The position numbers and the translations under genes were made by a program. From positions 1-64,000 of the forward strand of contig DASWHL010000007.1 in assembly GCA_036398175.1 (NCBI GenBank): a stretch of DNA of 64,000 nucleotides, written 5' to 3'. Origin of the DNA: JAOTWJ01 sp036398175. Its GTDB lineage: Bacteria > Gemmatimonadota > Gemmatimonadetes > Gemmatimonadales > GWC2-71-9. Below the pieces are notes generated by a model that was not told where the DNA came from, did no database searches, and saw only the letters and a list, made by a program, of their open reading frames with translations. Below, piece by piece: positions 48,743 through 56,455 of this stretch (position 1 is the first letter of the stretch; the number at the start of each line of letters is the position of its first letter).

Positions 48743-50271
48743 CAACGCGAGCGCCTCCCCGTCCGCCGTGCCGCGACCGCCCCGCCGCCGATATGGACAT
48801 CCCGCTCCGACCCGACCAGCACGCGGCCCTGATGCCGCGTCACGTCGAGCAGTTTCAGGCCCCGGCCCGTCAGGACGAACTCCCGCACCTGATTCGAGTG
48901 CGGCATGCCCCGTGATTTCAGCACGTCGAGCGTGCGGATCCGCTCCCCGTTCGTCTCGACGTTCCGGAGCAGCAGCCACGTATCCATGAATGAGGAAATG
49001 CCGATGTCGGTTCCCTGGGGATCCTCCTCGTTGATCGTCAACGACGTGAACAGCGCGGTCACCCGTCTGAACTTGAGGAAATCGATCAAGCGCGCGAGCA
49101 TGGCCTTGACTTCGACCGACGTCCCGACCGAGATCAAGTTGCTGATCGGGTCCACCACGACGACCCGCGGCCTCGTTTCCTCGATCAGCCGGTGCATGGC
49201 GCTGAGGTGCCCTTCCAGACCGCTGATCGTGGGGCGCGCCGCGTGGATCTGGAGCAGGCCCTTGCGGAGCCAGGGCTGGAGATGGAGGCCGATCGCCCGC
49301 AGGTTGCGCGCGATCTGGGAGGCCGACTCTTCGAACGCGAAGTACAGGGAAGACTCGCCCCGGCCGCACGCGGCGTTCACGAAGTAGGCCGCCAGGCTGG
49401 TCTTCCCTGTGCCCGCGCTGCCCGACACCAGAATGCTGCTGCCCCGAAAGTAGCCCTTCCCCCCCAACATCCCGTCGAGGTCCTTCACGCCGGTCGAGAG
49501 GCGACCGGGAACGGCCCGGTACTGCAATCCCAGCGAGGTGATGGGCAGCACCGAGATGCCCGACTCGTCGATGAAGAACGGCGCCTCGTTGGCCCCGTGC
49601 GTCGAGCCCCGGTACTTCACGACGCGCAGTCGCCGGGTCGCGTTCTGCTCGTTCACCCGGTGGTCCAGCAGGATGACGCAGTCGGTGATGTACTCTTCCA
49701 GACCGTGGCGCGTCATCCCACCATCGCCACGTTCCCCGGTCACGATGGCGGTGACGTCTTTGGTCCTGAGCCAGTTGAAGAGCCGGCGCAGCTCGGCGCG
49801 CAGCAGGCCGGTCTGGGACAATCCGGCAAAGAGTGTTTCGATGGTGTCGAGGACCACCCGCTTGGCGCCGATGGCGTCGATCGCGTGCCCCAGGCGGATG
49901 AACAGGCCGTCCAGGTTGTACGCGCCGGTCTCCTGGACCTCATTGGGCTCGACCCGGACGTAGTCCAGGGAGAGTTTCCTGTGGGCCGAGAGCGGGCGCA
50001 GGTCGAATCCCAGCGAGGCGAGATTCTGCGACAGATCTTCGACGGTTTCCTCGAACGACAGGAAGACGCCCGGTTCGCCGAACTGGCGTGCCCCGTTGAT
50101 CAGAAACTCCATCGCGAGAATGGTCTTGCCGCACCCGGGGCCGCCGCAAACCAGCGTCGGCCGCCCCTGCGGCAGCCCGCCCCCGGTGATCTCGTCCAAC
50201 CCCTGAATGCCCGTCGGGGACTTGGGCAAGCTGCGGTCCGAGGCCGGGTGCGCCGCCGGTCTTGGGCTCAT
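48742..50271 (-). CDS. kaiC: KaiC-like double-domain ATPase/kinase
   Basis: 509 residues from ATG 50271. Two RecA-like KaiC domains are present. CI carries GGPGCGKTILAMEFLINGA and the catalytic pair SFEETVEDL; CII carries SGSAGTGKTSLAAYFV and FEESASQIARNLRAIGLHLQ. The CII phosphorylation region GTDIGISSFMDTWLLLRNVE aligns with cyanobacterial ITDSHISTITDT, so the S431 position is Ser, T432 is Ser and T426 is Thr. Both ATPase and autokinase functions therefore look possible. It is the first gene of kaiC-kaiB-kinase-regulator. A 10-bp hairpin and tandem 7-bp repeats lie in its leader/promoter region. Confidence 0.93.
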   Translation of the reverse strand: MSPRPAAHPASDRSLPKSPTGIQGLDEITGGGLPQGRPTLVCGGPGCGKTILAMEFLINGARQFGEPGVFLSFEETVEDLSQNLASLGFDLRPLSAHRKLSLDYVRVEPNEVQETGAYNLDGLFIRLGHAIDAIGAKRVVLDTIETLFAGLSQTGLLRAELRRLFNWLRTKDVTAIVTGERGDGGMTRHGLEEYITDCVILLDHRVNEQNATRRLRVVKYRGSTHGANEAPFFIDESGISVLPITSLGLQYRAVPGRLSTGVKDLDGMLGGKGYFRGSSILVSGSAGTGKTSLAAYFVNAACGRGESSLYFAFEESASQIARNLRAIGLHLQPWLRKGLLQIHAARPTISGLEGHLSAMHRLIEETRPRVVVVDPISNLISVGTSVEVKAMLARLIDFLKFRRVTALFTSLTINEEDPQGTDIGISSFMDTWLLLRNVETNGERIRTLDVLKSRGMPHSNQVREFVLTGRGLKLLDVTRHQGRVLVGSERDVHIGGGAVAARRTGRRSR

Positions 50272-50310
50272 GGGCCGGACCCCTTGCGGCTCATCGGAGG
50301 GAGCGGGGGA

Positions 50311-50388
50311 GAACGCCGGCTCGGCCGGCGTTCGCGGACGTGGGCGTCGCGGGCTTGGGACCTCATGCACCAAAAGTACGCACCTCAT
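50311..50388 (-). promoter_or_regulatory. kaiC leader hairpin and direct-repeat operator candidate
   Basis: GAACGCCGGC (50311-50320) and GCCGGCGTTC (50324-50333) form a perfect 10-bp stem with a three-base loop, 40 bases before the kaiC ATG. Further up, ACCTCAT occurs at 50360-50366 and 50382-50388, exactly 22 bases (two helix turns) apart. The spacing suits a dimeric or tandem-bound regulator, possibly the operon's own NarL-type protein; that is inference. Confidence 0.5.
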
Positions 50389-50511
50389 CCGGCCAGCCGC
50401 TAGCCGGCGGACCCCGGGAGGTAGCACGGCCCCGCGGACGGGCTCTAGGCCGTCGAGCGCCGGTCGGAGTCCGTGCAGAGGGACTTCCCGTAACCGCTGG
50501 GGCGGCAACAA

Positions 50512-50539
50512 CAACGGGCGGTCTCATGGCCGCCCGTTG
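50512..50539. terminator. Terminator-like hairpin after the OmpA-family lipoprotein gene
   Basis: CAACGGGCGG (50512-50521) pairs perfectly with CCGCCCGTTG (50530-50539), 8-base loop. It lies 41 bases beyond the OmpA-family stop (50581, minus). The minus-strand downstream side reads TTGTTGTTGCCG, a weak T-rich tract. Confidence 0.6.
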
Positions 50540-50580
50540 GGGTCCGCCTAACGCCACGACTATGGCGACGGTCGGGCCAC

Positions 50581-51222
50581 CTACCTCTTCGCAAGCGGCC
50601 AGTCACCGCTCAAGATCATGAACTCTGCGCGGCGATTCCGGGCCCACGCAACCTCACCGCTCCCGGCATCGATCGGGGAGTTCTCCCCGACAGACCCCTG
50701 CTCCAATCGGGCGGCGTCAATCCCCTTCGCCACGAGATACCGCTGGACCGCGGCGGCCCGGCGGTCGCCAAGGGCCTGGTTGTATTCGTCCGACCCACGG
50801 TCGTCGCAGGCACCGGTGATGCGCACGCGTACCGTGGGGTTGGCATTGAGAATCGCCACCTTCCGATCGAGGGCGGCGTGGCCGTCGGGCTGGATCTCAG
50901 CCTTGGCGACATCAAAGTGGACCATGACCGCCAGCTCGTCCCGCAGTGTGGCGTTTTGCCTGGCCACGGCAGCAGCGGCCGCCACGCGTGCTCGCTCGAC
51001 GGAGTCCGCCCGAGCCCGTTCGGCGAGCGCAACCAGACGAGCCTGCTCGACCGAGTCGGCGGTGGCGCGACGCACCGCATCGAGTGAGTCCTGTGTACGG
51101 CGCTGCTGCGCGATTTCGGCAGCGGTCGGCTGTGGGGTCGCCGCCACGGGTGGCGGCGCGCGGTTGCACGCCACCGCAAAGCCGAGGAGCACGAGGATGA
51201 TGATGAATGCAGTCTTGCGCAT
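50581..51222 (-). CDS. OmpA/Pal-family lipoprotein with helical spacer
   Basis: 213 residues from ATG 51222, preceded by GGGAGT; an upstream ATG at 51234 has no ribosome site. The lipoprotein signal is FIIILVLLGFAVACNRAP. A long Ala/Arg/Glu-rich helix (about 40-95: RRTQDSLDAVRRATADSVEQ and on) spans the periplasm. The OmpA domain follows: VHFDVAKAEIQPDGHAALDR, RITGACDDRGSDEYNQALGD and RRAAAVQRYLVAKGI. It should tie the outer membrane to peptidoglycan, as Pal and Lpp-like proteins do. It lies between kaiC and the second two-gene module without clear functional link. Confidence 0.88.
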   Translation of the reverse strand: MRKTAFIIILVLLGFAVACNRAPPPVAATPQPTAAEIAQQRRTQDSLDAVRRATADSVEQARLVALAERARADSVERARVAAAAAVARQNATLRDELAVMVHFDVAKAEIQPDGHAALDRKVAILNANPTVRVRITGACDDRGSDEYNQALGDRRAAAVQRYLVAKGIDAARLEQGSVGENSPIDAGSGEVAWARNRRAEFMILSGDWPLAKR

Positions 51223-51516
51223 GATGACTCCCATTCAGGTTACTGCGTCGGCGGCGCGAGATTGCCGCAGGCGACGATCATCCGGCGTGAAGTCACTGGA
51301 GTGCCTCATCGAGGAACCTTCTCTGCTAGAGTGTCGCGCCGGGGCGGTTGGACACCGCCCCGGCAGCTACGTGCGACACCGGCGTGACGGCCGGCGGGAT
51401 GTTCGGTGTGATGTCGGAACGTTACCGGCAACGCCAGTCGAGGGGAATCGTCCGTTCGACGGATTTGTGGCCTAGTTCCGAAGGACTACTGGATGAGGGA
51501 AGCGCCGTGCACCCAC

Positions 51517-51669
51517 TCACGTCCGCTTGCGCGCGCCGGCCACCTCTGCCGCGTCGCGGAGCGCTCGCCGCAGCGTCTCGCCGGAGCGCCGGGCGTGCTC
51601 CCGTGGGGAGCCCACCACCGCATCGAGGCTCGGCGCGGCGCGCTCCGGCCGCACCGGCGGGACCACCAC
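51517..51669 (-). CDS. Possible small gene, 50 codons (low confidence)
   Basis: From GTG 51669 to TGA at 51517-51519 the frame has third positions almost entirely G or C, as in real genes here. It reads VVVPPVRPERAAPSLDAVVG then SPREHARRSGETLRRALRDA. The upstream continuation stays open but has no ATG and no clear ribosome site. It overlaps the promoter region of the exported module on the other strand. It could instead be chance high-GC codon bias; no homologue recognised. Confidence 0.25.
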   Translation of the reverse strand: MVVPPVRPERAAPSLDAVVGSPREHARRSGETLRRALRDAAEVAGARKRT

Positions 51670-51707
51670 CCACCGGCCTGTGGAACTCGCCCGGAATGTG
51701 GCCCATC

Positions 51708-51716
51708 TGGTATGAT
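51708..51716 (+). promoter_or_regulatory. Extended -10 promoter of the second exported module
   Basis: TG-N-TATGAT at 51708-51716 lies 27 bases before the ATG at 51744, with AAGGAG at 51731-51736. No good -35 is seen at 17 bp. The first module copy instead appears to use shared element C, so the two copies probably differ in regulation. Confidence 0.45.
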
Positions 51717-51743
51717 ACAGAATCTCACGTAAGGAGCATCACC

Positions 51744-52238
51744 ATGCGCTGGACATTGTTGCTCGCAGCGGCAGCGCTCGTCCCGACGGCGCCGCTCGAC
51801 GCTCAGAGCCAACCGCCGGACTCCGCGGCCCTCGCCGCGCTGCAACGCGTCCTGAAGCTGCCGCAGTCCACCGCGGGCGCGCGTGAGGCCGGGGTCACGG
51901 ACAGCTTGATCCGCATCGTCCTGCGCGAGGCGCGCCGACGCGGCATCCCCGCCGGAGATGCTCAGGAGGCGGTCGAAGTGGAAACCGATGCCGTGAACGC
52001 CGGCGCACCAAAGGACAACTTCGGGGCGTTCGTGCAGGCGCAGCTCGCGGCCGGCAAGCGCGGCCGGGAGCTGGCGGAGGCCATTCGGGCCGAGCACGCA
52101 AAGCAGGGGCACGGCCCCACGGGAGCCGGGGCGATGGGTGCGCACGAGCATGGCGGCGCGGAGCTCAGGGGCAAGATGGACAGCGCCGGCCGCGCCCGGG
52201 CCGACAGCGCCGCCAAGGGAAGGGGGCGACGCCAATGA
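51744..52238 (+). CDS. Small exported protein of the duplicated two-gene module, protein A copy 2
   Basis: 164 residues from ATG 51744, with AAGGAG upstream. A signal peptide (MRWTLLLAAAALVPTAPLDA) is cut near QSQP. The conserved core AREAGVTDSLIRIVLREARR through FGAFVQAQLAAGKRGRELAE and AIRAEH matches the first copy (41916-42323). This copy has a longer charged, His/Ala-rich tail (about 125-164, HEHGGAELRGKMDSAGRARA). Its stop overlaps the start of protein B by four bases. Highly helical, no cysteines. Function unknown; the coupled pair is the key feature. Confidence 0.82.
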   Translation: MRWTLLLAAAALVPTAPLDAQSQPPDSAALAALQRVLKLPQSTAGAREAGVTDSLIRIVLREARRRGIPAGDAQEAVEVETDAVNAGAPKDNFGAFVQAQLAAGKRGRELAEAIRAEHAKQGHGPTGAGAMGAHEHGGAELRGKMDSAGRARADSAAKGRGRRQ

Positions 52239-52522
52239 CCCGCCGGTTGATCGGATGCGTGGCGGTCACTGGGTTCCTGCTGGTGGGATGCGGAACCGAG
52301 CAGCAGGCCGAGACGGAAACCGTACCAGCCGCCGAGGCGGGGGCCCTGCCTCCCGCGGTGGCGCGGGCGGTGGCGGTGGCCCGGGGCATCGAGGCCAACC
52401 CCGCGGCCGCGGACTCGATCCTGGCGGCGCACGGCCTCACCGCCGCGGGCCTGGACTCCCTGATGTACACGATCGCGGAGGACTCGGCGCTGGCGGCAGC
52501 CTACACCAACGCGCTGCGGTAG
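52235..52522 (+). CDS. Small lipoprotein of the duplicated two-gene module, protein B copy 2
   Basis: 95 residues with a lipobox GFLLVGCGTE. The core AVAVARGIEANPAAADSILA then AHGLTAAGLDSLMYTIAEDS matches copy 1 (41650-41919) residue by residue. A four-base overlap with protein A is conserved at both loci. The mature chain is short, acidic and helical. It is probably tethered to a membrane and binds protein A. No known family recognised. Confidence 0.8.
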   Translation: MTRRLIGCVAVTGFLLVGCGTEQQAETETVPAAEAGALPPAVARAVAVARGIEANPAAADSILAAHGLTAAGLDSLMYTIAEDSALAAAYTNALR

Positions 52523-52607
52523 CCCGTGTTCTCCCGCAGTAGCCGGACGAGGCGCTCCCGGAGGCGCCTCGCCCGTTGGGTCTGCCTCGTACCGGCCGTA
52601 GCTCCTT

Positions 52608-53756
52608 CTAGCGCGCCTTCCAGGCGGCGAGCACCGCCGCTTCCTTTTCCGGCTTGAGCCCCGCCCGCAAGGCTGCCCGCCGCTCTTCGGTCCGCGACTT
52701 GTGGTACGCCAGCGTATCGCGCACCGTCTCCTCGAACGGCCGGTACGTGAGGCCGCTGGCCTGGGCGTTCGCGACGCTCACCGTCATGAACCCGGCGGTG
52801 TCGGGCCCCTGCCGGACCCACACCGGCAGCTCACCCCACTGGCGCACCTCGTGCTGCTGGAGGAAGTCCTGCTCGACCCATGTGAACGTGGCGTTGGAGC
52901 CGATGGCGGCCTTGATGCCGTTCAGCATCTCGCCAAAGGGACGCGGCCGCTCGGGCCCGGTGGCGTTGAACACCCCCACGTCACCCTGCTCCACCATCCG
53001 GATGGTCCACTCGGCCAGGTCGCGCGCGTCAATGATCTGGGTGGGATCGTTGGGGGAATTGGGCGCGAGGACTTCCCCGCCCCGATCAACCCGCACCGGC
53101 CAGTACGTGAACCGGTCGCTCTCGTCCCGCGGTCCGACGATGAGTCCCGGGCGGATGATCGTGGCGCGGCCCGGGAACCAATAGGCCGCCTCCCGCTCCG
53201 ACAGCGCCTTGAGCTCGCCGTACAACCCCATGGTCTGCTGGTTCAGCTCGAGCGTGAACGGGTCCGCCTCACCCTTGTACTCGAGGACGGGCGTCGTCTC
53301 GTCCATGCCGGGCTCGCTCGTGTCGCCGTAGACCGAGATCGTCGAGATGAAGACGTACTGGCGGCAGGCATCCTTGAGCAGCTTGCCCGAGAGCCGCACC
53401 CAGTTGGGCAGCGTGGTCGGGTTGTCTATCACCACGTCCCACTCGCGCCCCTCGAGGGCCGTGAGGTCGTTGTTGCGGTCGCCCACGAGGTGCTCGACCG
53501 TGTCCGGCAGGTCGGCCTGGCGCCGTCCGCGGTTGAACACGGTGACGGTGTGTCCGCGCGCGACCGCGTAGTGGACCTGGAACGGGCCGGTGAAGCCGGT
53601 GCCGCCGAGGATCAGGATCTTGAGCGGCGTCTGCGCACGCCCGACGTGCCGCACGTCCAGCGAGCGGCCGACCAGCGGCCGGGGGATCCAGCCGAGGCCG
53701 AGGGCGCTGCCGCCGGCGGCGGCGACCTTCAGGAAGTCTCTGCGATTGGAGGTCAT
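52608..53756 (-). CDS. Tat-exported NAD-dependent epimerase/reductase-family protein
   Basis: 382 residues from ATG 53756. A Tat-type signal MTSNRRDFLKVAAAGGSALG starts the protein, unusual for this cytosolic family. The Rossmann motif is LILGGTGFTGPFQVHYAV (GxxGxxG). A Tyr is in YGELKALSEREAAYWFPG (YxxxK is YGELK here). The C-terminal part (PFGEMLNGIKAAIGSNATFT and RPFEETVRDTLAYH) is typical of the extended-SDR subgroup often seen near isomerases and secreted enzymes. The substrate is unknown. A Tat-exported SDR implies folded NAD-bound export. Confidence 0.85.
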   Translation of the reverse strand: MTSNRRDFLKVAAAGGSALGLGWIPRPLVGRSLDVRHVGRAQTPLKILILGGTGFTGPFQVHYAVARGHTVTVFNRGRRQADLPDTVEHLVGDRNNDLTALEGREWDVVIDNPTTLPNWVRLSGKLLKDACRQYVFISTISVYGDTSEPGMDETTPVLEYKGEADPFTLELNQQTMGLYGELKALSEREAAYWFPGRATIIRPGLIVGPRDESDRFTYWPVRVDRGGEVLAPNSPNDPTQIIDARDLAEWTIRMVEQGDVGVFNATGPERPRPFGEMLNGIKAAIGSNATFTWVEQDFLQQHEVRQWGELPVWVRQGPDTAGFMTVSVANAQASGLTYRPFEETVRDTLAYHKSRTEERRAALRAGLKPEKEAAVLAAWKAR

Positions 53757-53850
53757 AGGGGATCGCGTCGGTCCGCGTTGGAAAGGAAGGTGGAATTCGT
53801 GCGCAGAATCTACCCGCCGGGCACACCGATTGTTCGCCCGGCGGCAACCG

Positions 53851-56229
53851 TCACTCCGCACGTAGAGCCGTCAGCGGGTCCACCCGGCTGGCGCGCCGGG
53901 CCGGCAACCACGCGGCCGCCAGTCCGACGCCGAGCATTCCCAGGACCACCGCGGCGAACGTGGCCGGATCCGTGGGACTGGTGCCCGCGAGCATGCTGCC
54001 GAGGAGCCGGGTGAGTCCCAGCGCCCCGAGCGTCCCGATAGCCACTCCGAGCAGCACGAGTCGCCCACCTTCCCAGACGAACCTGGACACGACACGGGCG
54101 TCCGTGGCGCCGAGTGCCAGCCGGATCCCGATCTCGCGCACGCGATGCGTCACGCGGTATGCCACGAGACCCGTGATCCCGACGGCCGCGAGCAGCAAGG
54201 CCACCCCGGCGAAGCTCCCGAGCAGCAGGACGTTGAATCGCGGGCTCACCAGCCGCCGGCCGAGCACCTCGTCGAGGGCCGACACCTGCGCGGGCTCGAG
54301 CTCCGGCGACACCTCCCGCAGCCGGTCGCGAACGGCGGCCGCGAGACCGGGTGCGCCCCCCTCGGCGCGCACGACGATGTACCCCCCCCACCGCGGCAGC
54401 TGGAAGAACGGCCAGAACACCTCGGGCCGCGGCGGCGCATCCGGCCGGAGCGCGGGGATGTCGGCCACGAGCCCGATGACCGAGAACTCGAGACCCATTT
54501 CGGGCATGACCAGGCGTTCACCGATGGGGCTGCGCCCGGGCCACAGCCGCCGCGCGGCGGCTTCGTTCACGATGGCCACGGGGGTCGTGCCCGCGCGGTC
54601 GGCCACGGTGATGTCGCGGCCCGAACGCAGCGGCACGCCCAGCGTGGCGAAGTACTCCGGTCCCACGTTCCGCCACAGCACGACCGTGCTGTCCGACTCC
54701 GGACCGCCGGCGCGCGCCATTCCCGGCTCCTCGCCGCCGAAAGCCGGGCCACCGGAGGTGAGGCTCGCCGAGGCGACGCCGGGAAGCGAGCGCACCGCGT
54801 CGAGGGCCTGAGCGTACAGCGCCCGCACGGCCGTGACGTCGCGATAGGTACCGGATGACACGCCGGTCCACGCCACCAGCACGCGGTCGGGCGCGAAGCC
54901 GGGATCCCATGCGGTGAGCCGCGCGAACGTGCGGCCGAGGAGCGCCGCGCCGGCCAGCAGCATCACCGCAATGGCCGTCTCCGCGGCTACGAGCAGGCCA
55001 CGGCCGCCCCCGCGGGCCACGCGCGACGCGTGGAGCTGCGCGGCGAGGTCGGCCCGTGCTCCGCGCAGCGCCGGCATCCCACCGATCAGGAGGGCCGTCA
55101 CTGCGGCCAGGCCCAGCGCAAAGAGCAGCACGCGCCAATCCACCACGATCTCGTCCAGTCGCGGAATGCCCGGTGGGGCGACCGAGCGGAACAGGTCCAC
55201 CCCCCACGACGCGAGCAGCACGCCAAGCACGGCGCCCGCGCCAGACACGAGCACGCTCTCGAGCAGGAGCAGGCGCGCCAGCCGCCCGCGACCCGCCCCG
55301 ATGGCGGCGCGAATCGCCAATTCCTGCTCGCGCCCCGAGACACGCGCCAGCATCAGGTTCGCGAGATTCACGCAGCCGAGGAGGAGGACGAGGCCCACCG
55401 CCCCGAGAAACACCAGGAGACGACGCCGCACACCCCCCACGAGGCTGTCCTGCAATCCCACGACCTCGACCTGCCAGCCGGCGTTGGTTTCCGGATACGT
55501 GGCACCGAGTCGGCCTGCGATGGTCGCAAGCTCGGCGGCCGCGGCCTCGCGCGTAGCCCCCGGGGCGAGGCGCGCAACGGTGCCGAACCCCCGCCAGCCG
55601 CGATTCTCCTCGTCTCCGGGGTCGAAGGGCAGCGACATCCAGATCTGCACGTCCTCCAGGTCGGGAATCTCGGTGGCGGGCGCGAGCACGCCGATGATCG
55701 TAACCGGCTCGCCGTCCAGTGAAACCGCGCGGCCGACGACCGCCGGTTCGGCGCCGAAGCGCGTCCGCCAGAGCGCGTCCGACAGGACCGCCACGCGGTG
55801 CGATGGACCGTGGTCGTCCGGACCCATCACCCGTCCCAGCGCCGGTTGAATCCCGAGTGCCGCGAACACACCGTGCGTGACGAGGCCGCCGTAGACCGAT
55901 TCGACCTTGTCGGACTCGGTGATGCGGACGGGCCAGTCGCGGGCGATGCCGACGGCGGCGAGCGTCGCGCTGGCGGCACGCCAATCCTCCACGTCCGGCG
56001 GCGACGCGATGCAGAAGCCCTCGACGGAGGGATGGCGCTCGCAGATCGTCACCAGCTCCGAGGCGTCCGGGAACGGGAGGGGTCGGAGCAGCACGCCGCT
56101 CACCACCGAGAAGACGGCCGTCGTGGCGCCCAGGGCGAGCCCGAGCGTGAGTATGGCCGCGACGGTGTAGCCCCGTTGGCGAGAGAGCTGTCGAACCGTG
56201 AGCCGCAGGTCGTGCAACAGTGCGTCCAT
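53851..56229 (-). CDS. ABC transporter permease, MacB/FtsX type (orphan permease family)
   Basis: 792 residues. It opens with DLRLTVRQLSRQRGYTVAAI and a first membrane helix, then a MacB-like periplasmic core domain (about 60-270). FtsX helices recur at about 275-460 (LLVFLGAVGLVLLLGCVNLA) and 660-790 (VLLLGSFAGVALLLAAVGIT). A second periplasmic domain lies between. Two FtsX-MacB units in one chain, about 800 residues, is the layout of the large orphan permeases common in Acidobacteria and Gemmatimonadota. No ABC ATPase gene is adjacent. It may export or sense lipids or peptides; substrate unknown. Confidence 0.86.
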   Translation of the reverse strand: MDALLHDLRLTVRQLSRQRGYTVAAILTLGLALGATTAVFSVVSGVLLRPLPFPDASELVTICERHPSVEGFCIASPPDVEDWRAASATLAAVGIARDWPVRITESDKVESVYGGLVTHGVFAALGIQPALGRVMGPDDHGPSHRVAVLSDALWRTRFGAEPAVVGRAVSLDGEPVTIIGVLAPATEIPDLEDVQIWMSLPFDPGDEENRGWRGFGTVARLAPGATREAAAAELATIAGRLGATYPETNAGWQVEVVGLQDSLVGGVRRRLLVFLGAVGLVLLLGCVNLANLMLARVSGREQELAIRAAIGAGRGRLARLLLLESVLVSGAGAVLGVLLASWGVDLFRSVAPPGIPRLDEIVVDWRVLLFALGLAAVTALLIGGMPALRGARADLAAQLHASRVARGGGRGLLVAAETAIAVMLLAGAALLGRTFARLTAWDPGFAPDRVLVAWTGVSSGTYRDVTAVRALYAQALDAVRSLPGVASASLTSGGPAFGGEEPGMARAGGPESDSTVVLWRNVGPEYFATLGVPLRSGRDITVADRAGTTPVAIVNEAAARRLWPGRSPIGERLVMPEMGLEFSVIGLVADIPALRPDAPPRPEVFWPFFQLPRWGGYIVVRAEGGAPGLAAAVRDRLREVSPELEPAQVSALDEVLGRRLVSPRFNVLLLGSFAGVALLLAAVGITGLVAYRVTHRVREIGIRLALGATDARVVSRFVWEGGRLVLLGVAIGTLGALGLTRLLGSMLAGTSPTDPATFAAVVLGMLGVGLAAAWLPARRASRVDPLTALRAE

Positions 56230-56455
56230 GTCAGTCCCACGAGGGCCGGGGATGGGCAGGGGAAACGCAAATGCCGGACCGCTCGCCGGGATCGCGGAAG
56301 AACGCGCGGGTAAACGGGTTACTCACGGGTGGCAGAATCGGGAGTGAGACACTCCCTGTTCGTCCATGGGACGGGTGTGTGCGCCATTGGGACGGCATGC
56401 GGGCTGGCGGTCGGCACGGTTGCGCAAGGCGCGGCGGGGCGGTATCTGCAATCCG

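Larger units (their letters stand above)
50272..50580. other. Intergenic region upstream of kaiC
   Basis: This 309-bp gap has no convincing gene. It holds the kaiC 5' hairpin (50311-50333), two direct repeats of ACCTCAT 22 bases apart (50360-50388), and a terminator-like stem near the OmpA-family gene end (50512-50539). It must contain the kaiC promoter, but no clear -35/-10 pair could be picked. Confidence 0.6.
51223..51743. other. Intergenic region upstream of the second exported module
   Basis: This 521-bp gap contains a perfect 10-bp hairpin (51338-51347 with 51355-51364, loop TTGGACA), a possible extended -10 promoter (51708-51716) and a short minus-strand frame with strong third-base G+C bias (51517-51669). 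No larger gene is supported. The hairpin could be a terminator for an unseen plus-strand transcript, or a remnant. Confidence 0.55.

Noticed and set aside
45642..50271. Search for kaiA or a circadian output regulator of the cyanobacterial type
   Set aside because: None of the frames between 44 and 52 kb resembles KaiA, SasA or RpaA.
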